64,000 nt of DNA from Nguyenibacter vanlangensis (GTDB lineage: Bacteria > Pseudomonadota > Alphaproteobacteria > Acetobacterales > Acetobacteraceae). The stretch lies in the NCBI RefSeq assembly GCF_038719015.1, contig NZ_CP152276.1:3923501-3987500 (forward strand), written 5' to 3'. Both the position numbers and the translations under genes were made by a program. Each line of letters opens with the position of its first letter. Position 1 is the first letter of the stretch. The notes below the pieces were generated by a model. The model searched no databases, had not been told where the DNA came from, and saw only the letters and a list, made by a program, of their open reading frames with translations. Positions 8,545 through 16,565 of this stretch are shown in pieces.

Positions 8545-9108
8545 TCAGGCGCCCCGTGTCGATAGGAGGTCGATAATGTCTTGGGTTGTGGCGGTCTCGC
8601 CGAGCTTTGGAAAAATCCGCTCAACGCTGTTGGCATGCGCCTCCGCGCCGAGGTCGGTCATGGCGTCGACGGCGAGGGTGACATTGAAACCGAGTTCGTG
8701 GGCCTGGCGTGCGGTCGATTCGACGCCGACACTCGTCGCGACGCCGCAGACCACGACGTGGGTGACGCCGGCGGACTTCAGGTAATCCTCAAGCCCGGTG
8801 TTGGTGAATGCCCCCCAAGTTTTCTTCGACACAAGATGATCCTGCGGCTGCTGATTCAGGTCCGGCAGCAATTCGGACCAGTCCGGCGGAAGGCCGCCGC
8901 CCGAACGGCTCTGCTCCGTCCGACCCGGCGCCATCCCGACGACATTGACCAGGATTACGGGAAGATCACGTTGACGGAAGGCGTCAGCCAAACGGCTGGC
9001 GTTCTTCAACACCTCAGCGAAGGGATGGGCGCTGGGCATCGAGGCGACGATCTTCTGGAGATCGACAACGATCAGGGCGGTTCTGGGGTCGAGCTGAGTC
9101 GCAGCCAT
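8545..9108 (-). CDS. isochorismatase-like hydrolase with Gly at the usual Cys position
   Basis: A 187-residue protein with the isochorismatase-superfamily core: LIVVDLQK (catalytic Asp), KKTWGAF (conserved Lys) and VVCGVATSVGVESTARQAHELG. In cysteine hydrolases the residue before VESTAR is the nucleophilic Cys; here it is Gly, as in EntB/PhzD-type isochorismatases that act without a Cys. ATG 9108 is chosen because GTGGAGG precedes it. It lies between the MarR gene and the membrane-protein gene in one operon. Substrate unknown. Confidence 0.82.
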   Translation of the reverse strand: MAATQLDPRTALIVVDLQKIVASMPSAHPFAEVLKNASRLADAFRQRDLPVILVNVVGMAPGRTEQSRSGGGLPPDWSELLPDLNQQPQDHLVSKKTWGAFTNTGLEDYLKSAGVTHVVVCGVATSVGVESTARQAHELGFNVTLAVDAMTDLGAEAHANSVERIFPKLGETATTQDIIDLLSTRGA

Positions 9109-9175
9109 GATGGCCTCCACGGATTCGATGTTTGATTGTTGCCGCAGGCTGACCTGGGGCTCCGAGCGCATGAGG

Positions 9176-9613
9176 TCAGGACTCGCCGACCTGCCGGATG
9201 ACGGGGATCGCAGCGACGAGCGCTTCCCGTTGAGCCGGATCGAGTTTAGCGAGAGCGCGCACCAACCAGTCCCGCTTCATGGCGCGATGCTTCGTCCTCA
9301 CCGCTGCGCCAGCCTCGGTTAGCGCGAAAAGTACCTGACGGCGGTCGGTCGGATGGGGCTGCCGCTTGACCAGTCCCTCCTGCTCGAGGCTTCCTAAGAT
9401 GACGCCCATAGACTGCGGCTTCATCAGTTCTGCGCGCGCCAGGTCTGCCGTGTTCATCGGACCGCCCTGCTCGAGGCGCGACAGCACACCCATCTGCGAA
9501 AGAGCCAGCTCGGTCGGGTTCGCCTCGGTGCGAAGCCGTCGCAGCACCCGGCTGATAGCGGTCGTGAAATCCTTGGCGACGATTTCTAATGATCGGTCAG
9601 TTTCATCCGTCAT
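9176..9613 (-). CDS. MarR-family transcriptional regulator
   Basis: A 145-residue winged-helix regulator: LALSQMGVLSRLEQGGPMNTADLARAELMKPQSMGVILGSLEQEGLVKR is the HTH and recognition helix, and HPTDRRQVLFALTEAG the wing. It is the first gene of the minus-strand operon leading to the DHA2 exporter. The extended palindrome at 9633-9658 lies directly upstream, so autorepression and induction by an exported compound is the natural model (MarR paradigm; inferred). Confidence 0.9.
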   Translation of the reverse strand: MTDETDRSLEIVAKDFTTAISRVLRRLRTEANPTELALSQMGVLSRLEQGGPMNTADLARAELMKPQSMGVILGSLEQEGLVKRQPHPTDRRQVLFALTEAGAAVRTKHRAMKRDWLVRALAKLDPAQREALVAAIPVIRQVGES

Positions 9614-9632
9614 ACCCCATGCATATTATAAG

Positions 9633-9658
9633 ACAGACTAACTTGCAAGTTTATCTGT
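9633..9658. promoter_or_regulatory. MarR operator palindrome
   Basis: A 26-bp dyad: central perfect palindrome AACTTGCAAGTT (9640-9651), flanked by ACAGA (9633-9637) and TCTGT (9654-9658), with only the 2-bp linkers unpaired. It begins 20 bases upstream of the MarR start codon on the minus strand and is about the length MarR dimers protect. Confidence 0.7.
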
Positions 9659-10093
9659 TTATTGCGATTGGCGCCGCAGCACGGTCAACTGACGCGGCCC
9701 GGCGTGGGCTGCGGCATAGGCCACCGCCTCGTTGGCCTCATCCAGTCCGAATTCGGCAAGGCGATACGGACGCCGCATTCGGACAGTTCGGTTCACCGGC
9801 GATGAAGCGCACGACCGAAGGTCGATCTGCGACGCGGCCGGCGAGCCGATCGATTTGGTCCTGGATTTCCTGGCAAAGTTTTCCAATGTCTCCTGACTGC
9901 GGCCAGTGACCGCGACCCGCCCCGCGCTCATCGCCAATGCCATCGCGATTCCTGCGCCGCCGAAGCCCCCGGTTCCGCCGTTGACGACAAGCGTCTCGCC
10001 AGCCTGCAGATTGCCTGCAAGTAGACCTCCGGAGGGAACCAACAGTCGGGCGAGGGCCGTCCATCGTCCGGCGTCGGTTGCCTCGATCTGACC
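9659..10093 (-). pseudogene. MDR alcohol dehydrogenase, truncated and internally deleted
   Basis: The readable parts are WTALARLLVPSGG, LQAGETLVVNGGTGGFGGAG (cofactor loop) and the C-terminus LAEFGLDEANEAVAYAAAHAG, with an intervening segment out of frame or lost. The first 140 or so residues, including any zinc ligands, are missing. Its broken 5' side meets a broken AraC fragment of opposite orientation near 10095, as if a deletion removed the shared divergent promoter and both N-terminal halves. Confidence 0.65.
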
Positions 10094-10102
10094 GATCGGC
10101 GT

Positions 10103-10290
10103 GTCTCGCCGATCGGGTATCTGTCGGCCTGGCGTATGTTGCTGGCCAAGGCCGCTCTCGTGTCGAGCAAGCGGCCAATGATGGAAGTGGCCGAGATCGC
10201 GGGTTTGGATCGGTCAGCGCGTTCAGCACCGCGTTCAGCCGCGTCACAGGATTGTCGCCGACGGTTTACAGCCAATTGGCGGCAAGCTGA
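10103..10290 (+). pseudogene. AraC-family regulator C-terminal remnant, frameshifted
   Basis: From 10103 the frame reads VSPIGYLSAWRMLLAKAALV and MEVAEIAG, the inter-HTH region of AraC regulators; near 10200 the continuation FGSVSAFSTAFSRVTGLSPTVY lies in another frame and stops at 10290. Both the sensor domain and the first HTH are gone. It was probably the regulator of the adjoining alcohol dehydrogenase remnant. Confidence 0.65.
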
Positions 10291-10351
10291 GGCGAGTCTT
10301 CAAAATTGCCGCTGGCCCGACCTTTCTGGAGATCGGACGCGTTCGCCGCAG

Positions 10352-11167
10352 TCAGCCGCCGTGAACCCGCAGCCACCCGGCGACGCGGTCGATCACCGGC
10401 TGTTCGATGTCATAGTAGCCGTGCGGCGATAGCGAGCCGCACGCGCTTTGCGACCGCTGGGCGCCGCCGCTGACCGGTAACAACTGCACACTCGGAGAGT
10501 GGATCATGGCCGCGACGATGCGCTCTGCCATTGCGGGAGGCGCCACGTCGCAAGCATCGTCGCGGTTGGCGACGATCAGGGCGGGGACCCGCACGTCCTG
10601 CGGCCTGGCATCGAAGACGGTCTCCGTGCTGCGACGCCCGGGAACACTCACCGACTCGGTCAGCACCACGCCTGCAATCAGCCCAGGCCCAGCCCGGGCG
10701 GCGGCGTTCATCGCCGCGATCGTTCCTTGGCTGGTGCCGACCAGGAACACCGGCGCCTGAAACCGATCCCGAGCATAGTCAGCTACGTCATCCACCAGGC
10801 GGCCGTATGCGGGAGAACTGCGCACGCCGCGCAGGTTCGCCTGATCGATGGTGTCTGGGATCACCACGGCATAGCCCTTCGCCACCCAAGCCGCCCGCGT
10901 GCGGACGACGAAATTGTTGTCGTGCCGCGGATCGCCGTCGCGCCCTACGCCAACGTCGCCCGTTCCCCCCGGGAGCATGACCAGCGTGGCGCGCGGACGA
11001 AGCGGCGCATCGAGCAGCACACGCTGGGTGACTCCATCGCCTGATGGCAGATCCACAACTTGTTCACCGGCGGCGGAGGTCGACCACGCCGGCTCGGGCT
11101 GCGCAAGGGCCGGAGTGGATACGGCAAGTAAGACTGTTGCGGCAGCGAGTAGCGAAAAGTTCAGCAT
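10352..11167 (-). CDS. secreted alpha/beta hydrolase-like protein
   Basis: A 271-residue protein whose N-terminus (MLNFSLLAAATVLLAVSTPALAQ) is a classical Sec signal peptide with AXA cleavage. The mature part has LVMLPGG and the nucleophile elbow GTSQG after a strand (APVFLVGTSQG), an acid region (ALIVANRDDACD) and a C-terminal His candidate (SPHGYYD). ATG 11167 is preferred over the upstream 11272 start because the signal peptide begins there. Likely periplasmic esterase or peptidase-like enzyme; substrate unknown. Its codons just after the cleavage site are part of a 24-bp direct repeat (see 12302-12325). Confidence 0.75.
   Translation of the reverse strand: MLNFSLLAAATVLLAVSTPALAQPEPAWSTSAAGEQVVDLPSGDGVTQRVLLDAPLRPRATLVMLPGGTGDVGVGRDGDPRHDNNFVVRTRAAWVAKGYAVVIPDTIDQANLRGVRSSPAYGRLVDDVADYARDRFQAPVFLVGTSQGTIAAMNAAARAGPGLIAGVVLTESVSVPGRRSTETVFDARPQDVRVPALIVANRDDACDVAPPAMAERIVAAMIHSPSVQLLPVSGGAQRSQSACGSLSPHGYYDIEQPVIDRVAGWLRVHGG
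11078..11101. repeat. 24-bp direct repeat, copy 1
   Basis: Identical over 24 bases to 12302-12325. Copy 1 lies inside the secreted hydrolase gene, coding QPEPAWST on the minus strand. The two copies bracket 1.2 kb that holds the hydrolase 5' end, the NTF2-like gene and most of the TetR gene. Confidence 0.75.
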
Positions 11168-11268
11168 GGCGAACCATCCCAGTCCTCCGTTTGTCGCTCC
11201 GCTACACCGCAGGGGATGAACGACGAGGGTGGGTGCCCAAGAAGAGACTGCCGTCCCGAACGCCGCCT

Positions 11269-11670
11269 TCATTCGGCTACGATGGACGATAGCTGACGTG
11301 GATTCATATAATCCCGGAAATGTACGACCTTGCCGTCCCGGGTCTTGATGAACCAGACGTAGGAGATTTCCCTGACCGTGTCGTCGGCAACGCGCCGGTG
11401 ATGTCCCGTGGCTTCGACGATCAGTTCATCATCCGCTACCAGCGCCCGCACATCGCTGAGCGCGCCGAAGCGGATGAGCGATGGCAACCGGCTCATATAG
11501 CCCGCGATGGCGTCACGCCCGACAAGCTCACGCGGGGCGCCCTCGGGTGCAAATGAAAATTCGTGAACTGCCTCGGGTGCGTAAATCGTCATCCATCGCC
11601 CGATATCTCCCGCGCGAAGCCCTTCGAGCGCCTGTTCGAACCAGTCCGGCAAACAAGATGTTGGGGTCAT
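11269..11670 (-). CDS. NTF2-like (SnoaL/ketosteroid-isomerase-type) protein
   Basis: A 133-residue protein with the family pattern: helix WFEQALEGLRAGDIGRWMTIYAPEAVHEFSF, GRDAIAGYMSRLPSLI, and strands ELIVEATGHHRR and ISYVWFIKTRDGKVVHFRDYMNP. It is transcribed divergently from a TetR gene with only 26 bases between the two start codons, so both share one operator region. A general acid/base function is possible; substrate not identifiable. Confidence 0.8.
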   Translation of the reverse strand: MTPTSCLPDWFEQALEGLRAGDIGRWMTIYAPEAVHEFSFAPEGAPRELVGRDAIAGYMSRLPSLIRFGALSDVRALVADDELIVEATGHHRRVADDTVREISYVWFIKTRDGKVVHFRDYMNPRQLSSIVAE

Positions 11671-11689
11671 GAGGCAACCTCGCTATAAT
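11661..11689 (+). promoter_or_regulatory. promoter for the TetR gene
   Basis: A perfect -10 box TATAAT at 11684-11689 lies 17 bp after TTGGGG (11661-11666), a plausible weak -35. The expected transcription start falls at about 11695-11697, i.e. on the annotated ATG, which points to a leaderless message. Confidence 0.5.
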
Positions 11690-11691
11690 TC

Positions 11692-11737
11692 GGACCATGG
11701 GTCCAACAGCCTCTTCTATATCGGACTATCAGTCCGA
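11692..11737. promoter_or_regulatory. two tandem TetR operator palindromes
   Basis: GGACC ATG GGTCC at 11692-11704 and TCGGACT ATC AGTCCGA at 11721-11737 are two perfect dyads with the same half-site (GGAC), centred 31 bp apart. The first surrounds the TetR start codon; both follow the -10 box. A bound repressor would block both the regulator and the divergent NTF2-like gene. Confidence 0.65.
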
Positions 11738-12350
11738 AACGCAAGCCGTGCGGCGTGGGCGTCGCCCGCTTTCCCCTGTCGCGATGCTGGCGGCCGCCGA
11801 CAGGCTGTTCGCCGCAAGCGATGTTCCGGGGAACGTGACGATGGACGCCATCGCGGCCGCTGCCGGGGTTGGCAAGGGGACGCTCTTTCGCGCCTTTGGC
11901 AGCCGTGACGGGCTTCTCGATGCGCTTTGGGCGTCCAAGATCGCGGCCTTACGCGAGGAGGTCGAGCGGGGTGCGCCGCCGTTCGAAGCCGCCACGACGC
12001 CAGAGGAGCGGCTTGTGGCGTTCCTGGATGCGATTCTGATGTTCAAGCTGGACAACCGGCATCTGATCCGTGCCCGCGAGGTCGGCGCAGGTCTTCTGCA
12101 ATCACCTCACTACCGCTGGATGCACAAGATCGCGCAAACGCTTATCGAAGATGCCACGAGCCCAACGACGGCGGACGACTCGCTCTATGTCGCCCACGCG
12201 CTGCTGGCTTCGCTGCATATCGATCTCATCGACGAACTGCTCGCGAGCGGTCTTTCGCTACAGGCGATCCGGCGCGCACAGGCCATGCGTGTCAGGGCTG
12301 TGGTCGACCACGCCGGCTCGGGCTGTGCGAAGCGCTCCGACCGACGATAG
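11697..12350 (+). CDS. TetR-family transcriptional regulator
   Basis: A 217-residue protein with a TetR N-terminal domain: MLAAADRLFAASDVPGNVTMDAIAAAAGVGKGTLFRAFGSRDGLLDALW is helix 1 to the recognition helix. The start at 11697 lies inside the first operator, so either the message is leaderless or translation begins at a later codon; the HTH would be kept either way. The last 17 residues include the second copy of the 24-bp repeat and may not be native. It should regulate itself and the divergent NTF2-like gene. Confidence 0.85.
   Translation: MGPTASSISDYQSETQAVRRGRRPLSPVAMLAAADRLFAASDVPGNVTMDAIAAAAGVGKGTLFRAFGSRDGLLDALWASKIAALREEVERGAPPFEAATTPEERLVAFLDAILMFKLDNRHLIRAREVGAGLLQSPHYRWMHKIAQTLIEDATSPTTADDSLYVAHALLASLHIDLIDELLASGLSLQAIRRAQAMRVRAVVDHAGSGCAKRSDRR
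12302..12325. repeat. 24-bp direct repeat, copy 2
   Basis: Identical to 11078-11101; here it codes the TetR tail (VDHAGSGC). Sequence similarity does not continue on either side apart from two bases after one mismatch. Confidence 0.75.
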
Positions 12351-12371
12351 TGGGCCGGGGCCCGGCGCTGG

Positions 12372-13208
12372 CTACTGCTGAGCCGGCGCCAGCCAACCCT
12401 TCCCCTGCGCCAGATCAAGCGTCAGATCCCAGTGGTCCAGAAAGCCGCGTCCGATATCGCCGTCCAAGATAAGGTCGCGAACGATCGCCGCATCCCGCAC
12501 CGTCACACCGGGACGAAGTGGCATGGTGAGGGGCTGAGGCTTGTCCTCCCCCGCCTTCACGCCCACGAGATCCGCGACGTGGGCGGCGATCAGGGTCGGA
12601 CCATTGTTGCCGGTGTCCAGCTCCATCCAGGCGGGGCCATCGGCTGTCGGCACGGCCACGTCCACGGTAAGGGCGGCGCCTTGTGCGTCGCGTACGGGCC
12701 GTACGGTGATCCCCTGAGCGGTCTTGATGCGAGCCTCTCGGCTAGCGCTGGTTTCCAGCACGAGGCGGTGAAGGTGCGACTGGATCGTCACGGTGTGCCC
12801 GGCAAAGAGGTCCAAGCCGATGCCGCCACTCAGGGGCTGCGTGCCCGGGGGTAAGAACTTCATGAGATCGACGACAATGACTTCCGGCGCCTTGGCCTGA
12901 AAGCCGCCAGCCCGGAACGTGGCGGCGTTACAACGTTGGCTGTCCAGCCGCTCTCCGATCGCCCGAAACCCTGTGACACGTCCCCAGGGCTTGCAGCCGA
13001 TAATGGCTGCAACCGTCGGTGTGACGGCGCTGACGCCCCAGCCGGTGTCAAAGAGAAAACGCCCAAGATGGCCATCGACGGTGACATCTAACGCCAACCC
13101 CACACCTGGCACTTCTTGCAAAGGCAAAACGTCGGGCGAGTCGGCCATGGCCGGCTCGCTTATCATGAACGCGCAGGCCAGAACTGCGGTTAATTTGGGA
13201 AGTTTCAC
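12372..13208 (-). CDS. retropepsin-like aspartyl protease, secreted
   Basis: A 278-residue protein with a signal peptide (KLPKLTAVLACAFMISEPAMA) and two aspartyl-protease active-site motifs, LFDTGWG near residue 55 and ELDTGNNG near residue 198, i.e. two lobes in one chain. This matches the bacterial periplasmic aspartyl-protease-like family. I choose GTG 13208 because the signal peptide starts there; the frame is open further up to 13277, but that part enters an IS end whose outer base is 13242. The IS probably displaced the native promoter. Confidence 0.75.
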   Translation of the reverse strand: MKLPKLTAVLACAFMISEPAMADSPDVLPLQEVPGVGLALDVTVDGHLGRFLFDTGWGVSAVTPTVAAIIGCKPWGRVTGFRAIGERLDSQRCNAATFRAGGFQAKAPEVIVVDLMKFLPPGTQPLSGGIGLDLFAGHTVTIQSHLHRLVLETSASREARIKTAQGITVRPVRDAQGAALTVDVAVPTADGPAWMELDTGNNGPTLIAAHVADLVGVKAGEDKPQPLTMPLRPGVTVRDAAIVRDLILDGDIGRGFLDHWDLTLDLAQGKGWLAPAQQ

Positions 13209-13241
13209 GACGATCTCTTGCAATCCGTTGAACAGGAGGCG

Positions 13242-13437
13242 TGAACCGCTCCGGGATTGGCGGAGACCGGTTTGCACAAATTAGGCTGCCATAGGGACAC
13301 GGTCTATAGCGGCGTAGAACTGTTGTTCGGCCTCGGCCGGCGTGATGTTGCCGATGGGCTCGAGGATGCGGCGGTTGTTGAACCACCCATTCCAGCGTCG
13401 CATATTCGACGGTATCGAACGATCGCCACGAGCCGCG
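13242..13437 (-). mobile_element. IS3-family remnant, left arm (transposase C-terminus plus terminal repeat)
   Basis: On the minus strand this reads RGSWRSFD, then NNRRILEPIGNITPAEAEQQ and a stop, the C-terminal end of an IS3-type transposase, followed by a TGAACCG... terminal repeat whose outer base is 13242. A 5-bp loss at about 13385 breaks the frame. It is an inverted partner of 16018-16219 and both arms begin at the same codon of the transposase. Confidence 0.75.
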
Positions 13438-13616
13438 CCTGGCGCGATGACGGCGGCGTCGACTGGGGCTTCGGTCGCAATCGGGGGTTGGGGCTCTGAG
13501 ATGATTCGCACCGCACTACAGCGTCGTCGCCTGCCGATGGCCCCATCAAAAAGGGCACGGACCTGACGCGCTTAAGCTTCCGCCTCCCACTGCCATGGAA
13601 GGCGGGCATTGTGCGG
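13438..13616. other. gap between the IS3 arm and the AhpD-like gene
   Basis: Plus-strand 13437-13499 reads WRDDGGVDWGFGRNRGLGL followed by stop, resembling the minus-strand peptide at 6563-6620. No complete gene is visible. The rest shows nothing I can name. Confidence 0.3.
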
Positions 13617-14192
13617 CTATGCGATGGCGTGAAGCTTGCCCGGCGCGGTCCATTCGGCGCCCTTCATGAAGTCGTCGTTGGGAGTGGCCGCCAGGTGGTT
13701 GGTGTAGTTGGAGATGAGCTTGGTGGCCGCCAGGACCAGCACATCGAGCACGGACTGGTTGGTGTAGCCCGCGGCCTTGAAGGCGGCCACGTCCGTCTCA
13801 CTGACGACACCGCGCTGGCGGGTGATTTTGGCAGCAAACTGCCGCAGGGCCTCCAGCTTGCTATCGGCGATGGCGCGGCCTGCCCGGATCGCTTCGATAT
13901 CGGCCGGGTTCACCTTTGCCATCTTAGAAAGATTGGTGTGCCCCGCCATGCAGTAGGTGCACTCGTTTTCGTAAATGATCGAGAGATAGGCGATATTCCG
14001 TTCTTGAGCGGTGAAGCTCGTCTTCTCCGCGATACCCCACAGAGTGGCATAAGCTTCCAGGGCGGCGGGACTTTCCGCGAGCACGCGGTGCAGATTGGGC
14101 ACGAAGCCCCACGCCGCCTGGACCTCATTGAGGATTTGGGCCGACTCAGTGGGGGCTGTCGTCGCGTCGAGAAGCGTGAATCCGTTGATCAT
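13617..14192 (-). CDS. carboxymuconolactone decarboxylase/AhpD-like protein
   Basis: A 191-residue all-helical protein with the AhpD active-site pattern CTYCMAGH (CxxCxxxH) near residue 90, typical of peroxidase-related members that use a vicinal Cys pair. ATG 14192 is chosen for the GGAGG just upstream; the open frame to 14303 has no such signal. It is the last gene of a minus-strand set OYE fragment, peroxiredoxin, SDR, AhpD-like, enclosed by the two inverted IS3 arms. Confidence 0.88.
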   Translation of the reverse strand: MINGFTLLDATTAPTESAQILNEVQAAWGFVPNLHRVLAESPAALEAYATLWGIAEKTSFTAQERNIAYLSIIYENECTYCMAGHTNLSKMAKVNPADIEAIRAGRAIADSKLEALRQFAAKITRQRGVVSETDVAAFKAAGYTNQSVLDVLVLAATKLISNYTNHLAATPNDDFMKGAEWTAPGKLHAIA

Positions 14193-14306
14193 GGTGAGCC
14201 TCCGTTCGAGGAAGGCTGAGAGATGAGGGCGCGCCAGCACGGCCGGTCGCCTTGATCCGTCGACGAGCGCCGACGCGCTAGCCGCGGTGTTTCTGCTGGC
14301 CAAAGG

Positions 14307-15023
14307 TCAGAAGGCAGATTTGCCGATAGATGCGCCGCCATCGACATGCAGCGCCTGTCCCGTGACGAAGCCCGCATCTTCGGACAGAAGAAATGCGATC
14401 GCCGCGGCGATCTCGTCGGGCTTGCCGAAGCGCCGCATCGGCACCGCCGTAAGATAGCGGCGCTCTCCGTCGGAGCCCGGCGGATTATTGGCGCGGAAGA
14501 GTTCCGTCTCGGTCGGTCCCGGTGCGACGGCATTGACGGTAATCCCCGTCTCGGCAAGCTCCAGCGCCCAGCCTCGGGTAAAGCTGGTCAGGGCTGCCTT
14601 GGCGGCCGCATATGCGGTACGCTGGATGCTTCCGAGCACGGTCAAGCTGGTGATATTGACGATACGTCCCCAGCCGCGCGCTTTCATGCCGGGCAGAAAC
14701 ACCTGGGCGCTTTGTACGGCGGGATGAAGATTGACCCGCATCACCTCATCGAGCGTCGGGAGATCGACCGCTCCCAGCAATTGCGGGCGAACGAGGCCGA
14801 CATTGTTGACCACACCATCGACCTCGAAACGGCCGCTGAGATCGGTCAGCACCGCATTGGTCGCGGCACCGTCCCCGAGGTCGATGGGCACAAGCTCGCC
14901 CGGAAAGTCGTCGGTCCGGTGGCGGGCGATGCCGATGACGTGGTGCCCAGCTTTAACCAGGCGATGGGAGAGCGCCAAGCCTATGCCCTTGCTGGCGCCG
15001 GTGACGAGGAACGTACGAGACAT
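14307..15023 (-). CDS. short-chain dehydrogenase/reductase, FabG-like
   Basis: A 238-residue classical SDR: TGASKGIG near residues 8-15, NNVG in place of NNAG, YAAAKAA active site with the Ser of ITS upstream, and the C-terminal GQALHVDGGAS typical of FabG-like enzymes. ATG 15023 is the real start (the preceding codon is TTG). It lies 57 bases downstream of the peroxiredoxin gene and 114 bases upstream of the AhpD-like gene. Confidence 0.9.
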   Translation of the reverse strand: MSRTFLVTGASKGIGLALSHRLVKAGHHVIGIARHRTDDFPGELVPIDLGDGAATNAVLTDLSGRFEVDGVVNNVGLVRPQLLGAVDLPTLDEVMRVNLHPAVQSAQVFLPGMKARGWGRIVNITSLTVLGSIQRTAYAAAKAALTSFTRGWALELAETGITVNAVAPGPTETELFRANNPPGSDGERRYLTAVPMRRFGKPDEIAAAIAFLLSEDAGFVTGQALHVDGGASIGKSAF

Positions 15024-15079
15024 CAATTTGCACTCCGTCCGGGGCTCCGGGCGCGTTGAAGATCGGAGCCCGCGTTTCC

Positions 15080-15688
15080 TCAGGCCGTGGCACGCGCCGC
15101 GTGACGAAGCGCGGGCAGCATGCCCGCGGGTTCAGGACGGCGTGTGTAGTCCGGGTTCACCTCGGCGTAGAGGATGACGCCGTCCTGACCGATGACGAAG
15201 CGGCCCGGCATCGGCAGGGTCCAGCTGTCATCGCCATTGAAGGACGGCAGATCGTTCTTGAGGTCCTTGTAGAGGTCGACAAGATAGTCAGGCATGGCAA
15301 AGCGCAGACCAAAGGCGGCGGCAACGTCGTTGTGCTCGTCCGAGAGGATCGGAAAGGAAAGTTCGTTCTGGCGGACCGACTTTCGGCTGTTCACCGAGGT
15401 TTGCGGTGAAATGGCAATCAGGCTCGCGCCGAGCTTTTCGAAAGCCGGGAGCGCCTCCTGAAGCGCCTGCAATTCCATGTTGCAATAGGGGCACCAGACA
15501 CCGCGATAGAAGCTCACGACCAGGGGGCCATGGGCGAGCAGATCGCGCGAGGAGACCGGTTTGCCGTCCGGGTCGTTCAACGTGAACGCGGGCATCTTGT
15601 CACCGGCCTTGAGCGCGCGGCCGGCAGCGCCCGAGGCGATCAATTCCGCCGTCGCCCGATGCATGGTCTCGATCACCGAATAGGGCAC
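15080..15688 (-). CDS. peroxiredoxin-like (AhpC/TSA, redoxin) protein with unclear start
   Basis: The fold is clear: GDKMPAFTLNDPDGKPVSSRDLL, then FYRGVWCPYCNMELQAL with a CxxC site, SFPILSDE, and RFVIGQDGVILYAEVNPDY. The coordinates begin at a GTG. However, 22 more codons upstream fit the family (TLQEKLDAFKGDFEAGKPPY), a good ribosome site (AGGGAG) is in place, and the codon before TLQEK is ATC at 15754 where ATG is expected. Either an ATC start is used, or the gene lost its start codon. Confidence 0.8.
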   Translation of the reverse strand: MPYSVIETMHRATAELIASGAAGRALKAGDKMPAFTLNDPDGKPVSSRDLLAHGPLVVSFYRGVWCPYCNMELQALQEALPAFEKLGASLIAISPQTSVNSRKSVRQNELSFPILSDEHNDVAAAFGLRFAMPDYLVDLYKDLKNDLPSFNGDDSWTLPMPGRFVIGQDGVILYAEVNPDYTRRPEPAGMLPALRHAARATA

Positions 15689-15860
15689 GTTATACGGCGG
15701 CTTGCCCGCTTCGAAGTCGCCCTTGAAGGCGTCGAGCTTCTCTTGAAGGGTGATGATGGCGCTCCCTGATTGGCGTCTTGATGTGACGAGAATGATGCGC
15801 CCCGGTGGGGCTGCGTAGGCGGCTTTCCCGAATAGGCGTTATTCCTGAGAGGAATGCGGA

Positions 15861-16219
<359 letters not shown>

Positions 16220-16469
16220 GTTGCGTGGTGCGCTGGCTGACCTCGGCCGATGGACGATCGAGATCGTCAAGCGCAGCGATCGGGCCGAAGGCTTCGTCGT
16301 CCTGCCGAAACGCTGGATCGTGGAGCGCAGCTTTGCATGGCTCGGGCGCTACCGCCGCCTCACGAAGGATGTCGAGGCAACAATCTCGTCATCCCACGCG
16401 TGGTTGATGATCGCCCATATCCGCAAAGTTCTGCGGAAAATCAATCAGACCGCTTTCTGATTCAGGCTC
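16220..16469 (+). mobile_element. IS5-family transposase C-terminal remnant
   Basis: Directly after the IS3 end the frame reads ALADLGRWTIEIVKRSDRAE, then GFVVLPKRWIVERSFAWLGR and RYRRLTKDVE, the DDE C-terminal part (catalytic Glu in VERSFAWLGR) of an IS5/IS427-type transposase, stop at 16460. GATTCAGGCTC at 16459-16469 resembles the IS5 terminal repeat, followed by TAA. The 5' two thirds are missing. Confidence 0.75.
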
Positions 16470-16565
16470 TAAGAGACTGATATCAATGGAACAGATACCA
16501 AGGCATGGTCGCCCAGGGATTTCCGACGGCAGGCGAAGTCGAAGTGCGACATGAATGACGGCATC

